Assembly: GCA_051649605.1 (NCBI GenBank)
Contig: JBOFHK010000013.1
Location: 1-28,893 of the forward strand
Direction of reading: 5' to 3'
From: Brevinema_A sp051649605
GTDB lineage: Bacteria; Spirochaetota; Brevinematia; Brevinematales; Brevinemataceae
DNA: 28,893 bases
In this document: piece by piece, positions 24,517-28,893 of the stretch
How positions within the stretch are numbered: the stretch's first letter is position 1
Layout: each line of letters opens with the position of its first letter
Notes under the pieces: generated by a model
Told to the model about the DNA's origin: nothing
Seen by the model: only the letters and a program-made list of their open reading frames with translations
Databases searched by the model: none
Made by a program: the position numbers and the translations under genes

Positions 24517-24544
24517 ATTATATACGAATATATTATTAAGTCAA
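24517..24544 (-). promoter_or_regulatory. Promoter of the tctCBA operon
   Basis: On the minus strand TTGACT (plus 24539-24544) and TATAAT (plus 24517-24522) are 16 bp apart. A direct repeat ATTATATAC (24504-24512 and 24517-24525) overlaps the -10 and might be a regulator site. Confidence 0.6.
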
Positions 24545-24583
24545 GAGGTTTTTCATTTCAATAAAAAGACTTTTTATCAAAAA

Positions 24584-24612
24584 TTGCATATCAAGAAAAA
24601 ATTTGGTATAAT
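24584..24612 (+). promoter_or_regulatory. Promoter of the CrtI-like operon
   Basis: TTGCAT (24584-24589) and TATAAT (24607-24612) are 17 bp apart, 30 bp before the start codon. It is divergent from the tctC promoter, with 39 bp between the two -35 boxes. Confidence 0.6.
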
Positions 24613-24642
24613 AAACGAGTAAAAATTCAAAAGGAAGGAGAA

Positions 24643-26238
24643 ATGTACTTTGATGTTGTGGTTATAGGATCTGGATTAGGGGGGTTAACTTCAGCAGCGA
24701 CGCTTGCTAAAAAAGGCAAATCGGTGCTTGTATTAGAGAAACATACTATTCCTGGAGGTAGTGCAACCGTCTTCAATCGAAGAGGAATTCGTTGTGAAGT
24801 AGGACTTCATGAAATGGATTTCGGTGCTAAAGGTCGGGATGTCAAATGGGATATTTTCCGAAAATTGGGACTAGATCAAACACTTCCTCTGATTTTTCTT
24901 CCTCAAACATGGTGTTTAAAAACAGATAAAATAGAATATACTCTCCCTCACGGAGTGAAAAATATTATTAGCTATTTAAAGGAACAATTTCCTATAGAAA
25001 GAAGAGGAATTAAACAATTTTTTACCAATCTTAATATTACTACATACCCTATACGTCGTCTTCCTATGGATATGAATCCTATTCAGTTTTTCTTTTATCC
25101 AATTACGTCCCTTCCTATTATGCTTTGGAGCTATCTGACTCAGCCGATGACAGGTTCTAAAATGGATAGATTTTTTCGTTCTAATAGGATAAAAAATATA
25201 TTAAATGCCAATCTCGCTTACTATAGTGACGATCCTTATCAGTTAACATGGTTCTATTATGCAGCAGCTCAATTTTCTTATTATAACTCTGCTGTATATA
25301 TCAAAGGAGGAAGCCAAGTATTATCTGATCAATTGGTAGATATTATTACATCTCATAAAGGTCAGATTTCTTTAATGTCCGAAGTCGTCAAATTAGAATG
25401 CTCAAAGGGTAAAGTAACAGATCTTGTATATCAAAATTATAAAACTAAGGAAATAAGCACAGTACAATGTGGCACTGTTATTGCAAACTGCGCTCCCCAA
25501 AATTTATATAATCATATGCTTGATCCCCAATATTGTGATCATTCAATTGACCAACTAGAACCATCTTGTTCGTTGTATACAGTATATATAATTTTTAAAG
25601 AAAATTTTTCTAAAAAATTTTTGAATAATGCTTATTCAACTTTTTGTTCTTTGGATGAATTACTTGATCAAAAACAATTTTCTATTGATAAAACGATTCC
25701 TGTCGCGGAGCGTCCTTTTGTTTTTGTTGATTATTCTACGATAGAATCTGGTCTTGTTCCTGAGGATGATCCTCGTTCTTTTGGGGTACTTACTGGTGTT
25801 TCTTATTTGGATGAATGGTCTCAAGATACCAAAGAATATACGATACAAAAAGAACAATTTGCAAAAGAAATATTACAAAATTTTTCAAAATTTTTTCCAG
25901 GAGCTTTAGAAAATATTGAATTTTTCGAAGTTTCGACTCCTAAAACAATTCAAAGGTATCTTGGTACTCCTGGAGGAACGGCTTATGGATTTGTACAAAA
26001 TAGATATTTAAAAGGAAGTCGTATTAAAAATAAAGCCCCTAAATTGAAGAATCTTTATTTTGCAGGAGCATGGGGATTTCCAGGTGGAGGATTTACAGGA
26101 GCAATGATTTCTGGATATGTTACAGCTCATAATGTATTATGTCCTATTTGGCTTCGCTTACTTTGGGGTACTTTATTATGTACTATGTTCGGAATATTCA
26201 TTGGATTTATGATTACATGGTTCGTAATCTACAATTAA
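24643..26238 (+). CDS. FAD-dependent CrtI/RetSat-type oxidoreductase with C-terminal membrane anchor
   Basis: A 531-residue flavoprotein. The dinucleotide motif VVVIGSGLGGLTSAATLAKKGKSVLVLEKH (about 5-34) is followed by PGGSATVF. The C-terminal FAD-binding stretch NLYFAGAWGFPGGGFTGAMISG is typical of phytoene desaturase, carotene isomerase and retinol saturase relatives. A terminal hydrophobic helix (about 508-528) should anchor it in the membrane. The reaction is oxidation, reduction or isomerisation of a polyene or lipid; no carotenoid synthesis genes are present, so a lipid role is as likely. AAGGAAGGAG precedes the ATG. First of three genes, 27 bp before a secreted barrel-like protein. 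Confidence 0.85.
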   Translation: MYFDVVVIGSGLGGLTSAATLAKKGKSVLVLEKHTIPGGSATVFNRRGIRCEVGLHEMDFGAKGRDVKWDIFRKLGLDQTLPLIFLPQTWCLKTDKIEYTLPHGVKNIISYLKEQFPIERRGIKQFFTNLNITTYPIRRLPMDMNPIQFFFYPITSLPIMLWSYLTQPMTGSKMDRFFRSNRIKNILNANLAYYSDDPYQLTWFYYAAAQFSYYNSAVYIKGGSQVLSDQLVDIITSHKGQISLMSEVVKLECSKGKVTDLVYQNYKTKEISTVQCGTVIANCAPQNLYNHMLDPQYCDHSIDQLEPSCSLYTVYIIFKENFSKKFLNNAYSTFCSLDELLDQKQFSIDKTIPVAERPFVFVDYSTIESGLVPEDDPRSFGVLTGVSYLDEWSQDTKEYTIQKEQFAKEILQNFSKFFPGALENIEFFEVSTPKTIQRYLGTPGGTAYGFVQNRYLKGSRIKNKAPKLKNLYFAGAWGFPGGGFTGAMISGYVTAHNVLCPIWLRLLWGTLLCTMFGIFIGFMITWFVIYN

Positions 26239-26265
26239 AATAAATCAATCTTTTTAGGAAAATAC

Positions 26266-27174
26266 ATGAAAAAATATTTATTAATTACTTTGTTATTGTT
26301 CTCAAATCCTGTATTCACTCAAGAATCTTTGAGTAGTGAAACTCTTACAGAAAGAGCATTTAATTCTACTATTGATCAAGGTTGGTACTGGCAAAATTCC
26401 TTACGTGCTCGTTGGAATCCTGCCGGCTTTGAATATATTACACGTATTTATTATCGTCGACCTCTAATGCGAAATAAAGGGTCATTTTGGTTTGCTAATT
26501 CTGCATTGAATATAGGAATAGAACACGGAATCAGTAGTTTGAGTAAAACGACGGCGTATTTCTTTTGGCAACCAATTATTGCATTAAGTTTTACTGTTAA
26601 AGCAAGTTATGCGTACGATATGATCGGCTTTGCCCAAATGAGTGGTCCCGATGATAATTATGCGATTGCTTTGCCTCCTTTTACGGGTTTGAATCCAATG
26701 ACCCAAAAACCTATTTATGGAGGGAATCAAGCGTTTGAAATCGAATTTACTCCACAATTTACTTTCGGTGGTAAAGCGGGTGTTGGCATGTTGGCATTGA
26801 TCTATACTCCAATGATGCTTTATGTTCACACTTTTGGAATGAATCAAAATCAATACTATCTCAATAATTATTATGTGGTAGTCATGAAAGCCCAAGATAT
26901 TTTTTGGCAACATAATATCAGATTAGGCTATGCATTGATAGGTACAGGTATTAGTGTAGCGATGACAGGGATTATCGAACATGTTCAATCTTATTCTGGT
27001 ATAGTACGTGCTGGGGTATTTGGAGCTTTCTCTTATGAAAAAGCCTCTAAAAGATTCCCTACGTTAATTCCTTTTTTTAGAGGACAGATTGGGACATGGA
27101 TCAAAGATCGTTATATGCAACAATATTTTGCCTTTCAAGCGGAAACAGGCGTAATTTGGAAATTTGGTAAATGA
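26266..27174 (+). CDS. Secreted, probable outer-membrane beta-barrel protein
   Basis: A 302-residue protein with a clear signal peptide (MKKYLLITLLLFSNPVFT, cut before QE). The mature part has alternating, aromatic-rich strands such as FWFANSALNIGIEHG, AFEIEFTPQFTFGGKAGVG and AYFFWQPIIALSFTVKASYAYDM, fitting a barrel of the outer membrane. The last strand ends GVIWKFGK. I do not recognise the family. The stop overlaps a possible upstream start of the next gene. Context with a lipid-type oxidoreductase and DUF2147 protein suggests a role in envelope lipid handling, which is inference. Confidence 0.6.
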   Translation: MKKYLLITLLLFSNPVFTQESLSSETLTERAFNSTIDQGWYWQNSLRARWNPAGFEYITRIYYRRPLMRNKGSFWFANSALNIGIEHGISSLSKTTAYFFWQPIIALSFTVKASYAYDMIGFAQMSGPDDNYAIALPPFTGLNPMTQKPIYGGNQAFEIEFTPQFTFGGKAGVGMLALIYTPMMLYVHTFGMNQNQYYLNNYYVVVMKAQDIFWQHNIRLGYALIGTGISVAMTGIIEHVQSYSGIVRAGVFGAFSYEKASKRFPTLIPFFRGQIGTWIKDRYMQQYFAFQAETGVIWKFGK

Positions 27175-27203
27175 TTAGTCACTTTGATCATAAAGGAGTA
27201 TTA

Positions 27204-27734
27204 ATGAATATAATACAAAAATTATTCTTTCTAAGTTTCTACTGTATCTCCTCAGGATGGGCATTAGAAGCTTCGGATATAGAAGGGTACTGGTTTACTC
27301 ATAAAGAGGACAATAACCCAATAATGGTCGCTCGTATTTTCCAAGAAGGGGGGCAATTTTACGCTTATAGTTTTGGATTTCAGGATAAACAAGCAAAGAA
27401 TGACAATACCCTACAAATAGATAAATATAATCCTAATCCTACACTAGGGACTCGTTTGTTAAAAGACCTTGTCTATATTTATGCTTTGGTTTTTAATGGT
27501 AAAGCCTGGGTTAAGGGCGAAATTTATCGACCAACTGATGGAAAGACCTTTTATTTAAAGGCTATAATGCCGAATGAGAATACTATTGTTTTGACAGCTA
27601 GTATTGATAAAGTAGGACTATTTGGAAAAAAAATGCAATGGATTCGTATTGCTAATCCAGACGAATACAAACAATTAGATAATAATTTTAGTGCAATCAA
27701 AACTAATTTACCAAGTAAAATTTTATCAAAATAA
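27204..27734 (+). CDS. DUF2147-family periplasmic protein
   Basis: A 176-residue protein. After a signal (cut near SGWA) the start IEGYWFTHKEDNNPIMVARIFQEGGQFYAYSFGF and the end GKKMQWIRI match the DUF2147 pattern (GxWxTxDD..vxIxxxxGxxYGxI...WxR). The central region carries the family's LLKDL..Y and GEIYRPTDGKTF stretch, where GxIYDPxxGKxYxxxL is typical. The function is unknown. ATG 27204 has AAAGGAG five bases upstream; the in-frame ATG at 27171 would overlap the barrel gene and lacks a site. Last gene of the operon, followed by a terminator. Confidence 0.8.
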   Translation: MNIIQKLFFLSFYCISSGWALEASDIEGYWFTHKEDNNPIMVARIFQEGGQFYAYSFGFQDKQAKNDNTLQIDKYNPNPTLGTRLLKDLVYIYALVFNGKAWVKGEIYRPTDGKTFYLKAIMPNENTIVLTASIDKVGLFGKKMQWIRIANPDEYKQLDNNFSAIKTNLPSKILSK

Positions 27735-27818
27735 GCTTATAGCTATCGTGTCTCATGTAATTTTACAGAAAAATTGATTTTTCTAATGATACAGTTATTT
27801 TTCAATAAAAGTAGGAAA

Positions 27819-27848
27819 AAATAATCGCCCTATATGGGGCGATTATTT
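27819..27848 (+). terminator. Intrinsic terminator of the CrtI-like operon
   Basis: AAATAATCGCCC (27819-27830) pairs with GGGCGATTATTT (27837-27848) around a TATATG loop. The A-rich and T-rich flanks suit a bidirectional terminator, which could also stop leftward reading from the relic region. Confidence 0.75.
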
Positions 27849-27931
27849 GAAGAGTATTTATTATTCCGAATGTGTAAATATCTCAAAAGGGGTGGTTTGT
27901 AAAAAAATACTACCGAATGAAGCTCTACGTT

Positions 27932-28333
27932 TTAAAGTACACCATCTCCTATAATTCGACCGTTTACTGGATCTCGATAATAGCTAAATGGATAATGATC
28001 TATATAATTGTATGGTACCCAAGGAATGAAGACGACTTAATCAATAATAGGTTCGAGGATTTTAATATACTGTTCTTTGGTATTTTTATCAATAAAGAGA
28101 TCCCAGATAAAGTTCGCTCTGCTCTTTTTGGGTCAAGTTTGTAACGAATATTATTAGTTTTGATCAATCTTGAACTATCTTTAACATAATAATATTGTAG
28201 ATTCCGTATATGATACATATTTTGCTTTGATAAATCATATCTAGATGAGAATCTATAGCAGGTATTATTGATATGGTTTAATCCTTTGGGATCTTCTACA
28301 TAGTGTGATTGTAAATGAGATTCAATAGATTGA
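27932..28333 (-). pseudogene. Decayed paralogue of the right-edge gene (polymorphic-toxin-like C-terminal region)
   Basis: Read leftward from 28333 one frame gives SAQSIESHLQSHYVEDPKGL, then CYRFSSRYDLSKQN, and RYKLDPKRAERTLSGISL. The last part is the same as at the window's right edge. A deletion then removes about 20 codons and shifts frame into NTKEQYIKILEPIID, a stop, and YYRDPVNGRIIGDGVL with a final stop at 27932-27934. The DPVNGR ending recalls RHS-type repeats but is too short to prove it. Several lesions make it a pseudogene. Confidence 0.6.
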
Positions 28334-28513
28334 GCAGAGATTACGGACTCTTTGGGTAAACCCGCCTCTCAGGCTATTGATCTTAGAAAATCTGATGCTA
28401 GTAAATTTTTAAGTGTAGAACTTAGAAAAGGAGGGAAAGGAGATTATTATGATGGTAGTACTGATGGAGAACCTCACTATCATATAACTTTTAAGGTAGA
28501 TAAGATAAAGTGA
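28334..28513 (+). pseudogene. Orphan C-terminal fragment, possibly a toxin tip
   Basis: An open frame without a start, bounded on the left by a stop at 28331-28333, ends KVDKIK and TGA at 28513. It reads DSLGKPASQAIDLRKSDASK, then VELRKGGKGDYYDGSTDGEPHYHITF. Small basic domains with a His-containing HYHI motif occur at the tips of polymorphic toxins, where swapped C-terminal cassettes lie as orphans downstream. No enzyme family is recognised. It begins exactly where the minus-strand relic's reading frame is lost, marking a rearrangement junction. Confidence 0.4.
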
Positions 28514-28568
28514 GATTGCCAGTTTTAGGTTTTCTTCCAAATCCTTCGTTTTCTTTAGGATCATGATA
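28491..28568 (-). pseudogene. Short relic of a third paralogous C-terminus
   Basis: Leftward this reads YHDPKENEGFGRKPKTGNLT then LSYLP and stop. The RKPKTGNL(T/P)L...LP order matches the end of the right-edge gene (RSPRTGNLPLGGLPT). It overlaps the last bases of the plus-strand orphan fragment. Confidence 0.4.
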
Positions 28569-28591
28569 TCATATAACTTATAACGCACTAT

Positions 28592-28893
28592 CTAAGTAGG
28601 TAATCCACCTAAAGGTAAATTACCTGTACGAGGTGATCGTGGGAATCTTTCTTGATCGATATTAGGTTTTTCTTCATATATTGTAAAAGCATAACTTCCA
28701 TCAGAGTAAGTTTCTTTATAAGGAACAACTTTGATAGGATCTTTGATAGGGATAAGGATTTTGATATATTGTTCTTTGGTATTTTTATCAATGTAGAGTC
28801 TTTCATTACTTGAAATATAACCAGCGTAGAGTAAATCATTATCTAAAGAGATTCCAGATAAAGTTCGTTCTGCTCTCTTAGGATCAAGTTTAT
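28592..28893 (-). CDS. C-terminal part of an unknown protein, paralogous to the relic at 27932-28333 (partial)
   Basis: Open from the window edge to TAG at 28592-28594, giving about 100 residues: LDPKRAERTLSGISLDNDLL, YISSNERLYIDKNTKEQY, then YSDGSYAFTIYEEKPN and a Pro/Arg-rich tail RFPRSPRTGNLPLGGLPT. The family is not recognised. Related pieces to its left show that it belongs to a tandem family, an arrangement common for polymorphic toxins and their immunity or chaperone genes. The start lies outside the window. Confidence 0.55.
   Translation of the reverse strand, partial: KLDPKRAERTLSGISLDNDLLYAGYISSNERLYIDKNTKEQYIKILIPIKDPIKVVPYKETYSDGSYAFTIYEEKPNIDQERFPRSPRTGNLPLGGLPT

Noticed and set aside
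28000..28218. 72-codon minus-strand gene
   Set aside because: It is part of the longer decayed paralogue 27932-28333; the apparent start is an internal Met.

Overview
The window is AT-rich (roughly one third G+C by eye) and uses the standard code. Lipoprotein lipoboxes, a secreted barrel-like protein and a DUF2147 periplasmic protein point to a cell with an outer membrane. The many PTS genes, carbohydrate-active enzymes, sialidase relic and low G+C suggest a host-associated fermenter. A low-GC spirochaete is my best guess, but the sequence does not prove it. No rRNA, tRNA or CRISPR array was found.

Left part (1-7010). The last 29 codons of a type I restriction HsdS subunit are followed by a four-gene cassette: a PnuC-type transporter, a PfkB sugar kinase, an ADP-ribosylglycohydrolase and a divergent GntR/HutC regulator. 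Its content matches the E. coli yegTUVW operon with a different transporter class. The cassette lies between two 116-bp direct repeats carrying the 3' end of a TM2-domain gene and a hairpin. The left copy is a TM2 relic and the right copy is the end of the intact gene, so the cassette looks like an insertion. A beta-glucoside-type PTS IIBC and a 6-phospho-beta-glucosidase then form a minus-strand operon with a good promoter.

Middle (7011-16300). This is accessory ground: a phage-structural-like fragment, a poorly coding stretch, a GH88 unsaturated glucuronyl hydrolase, and a probable transposase relic. Next comes an operon with a giant AAA+ protein (three CbxX/CfqX modules behind a degenerate N-terminal ATPase module, interrupted by a frameshift exactly in that module's Walker A) and two membrane proteins. 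Its promoter is near-consensus and is covered by a perfect 13-bp-arm palindrome. This operon is the best candidate for an undescribed system. Beyond it lies a CI-like repressor whose S24 catalytic serine is alanine, divergent from a consensus promoter that seems to drive a short structured RNA.

Right part (16300-28893). A sialidase gene with a large internal deletion precedes a complete sorbitol (glucitol) PTS set, gutM-srlA-srlE-srlB-srlD. On the minus strand follow an ascorbate-type EIIB with a gutted EIIA, and a complete tripartite tricarboxylate transporter (tctC-tctB-tctA). Divergent from tctC is a three-gene set: a CrtI/RetSat-like oxidoreductase, a secreted barrel-like protein and a DUF2147 protein. 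The window ends in rearranged relics of a paralogous family, resembling a decayed polymorphic-toxin locus. The sialidase, EIIA and one relic at the right end have all lost internal segments while keeping both ends, which suggests ongoing reductive decay by deletion.
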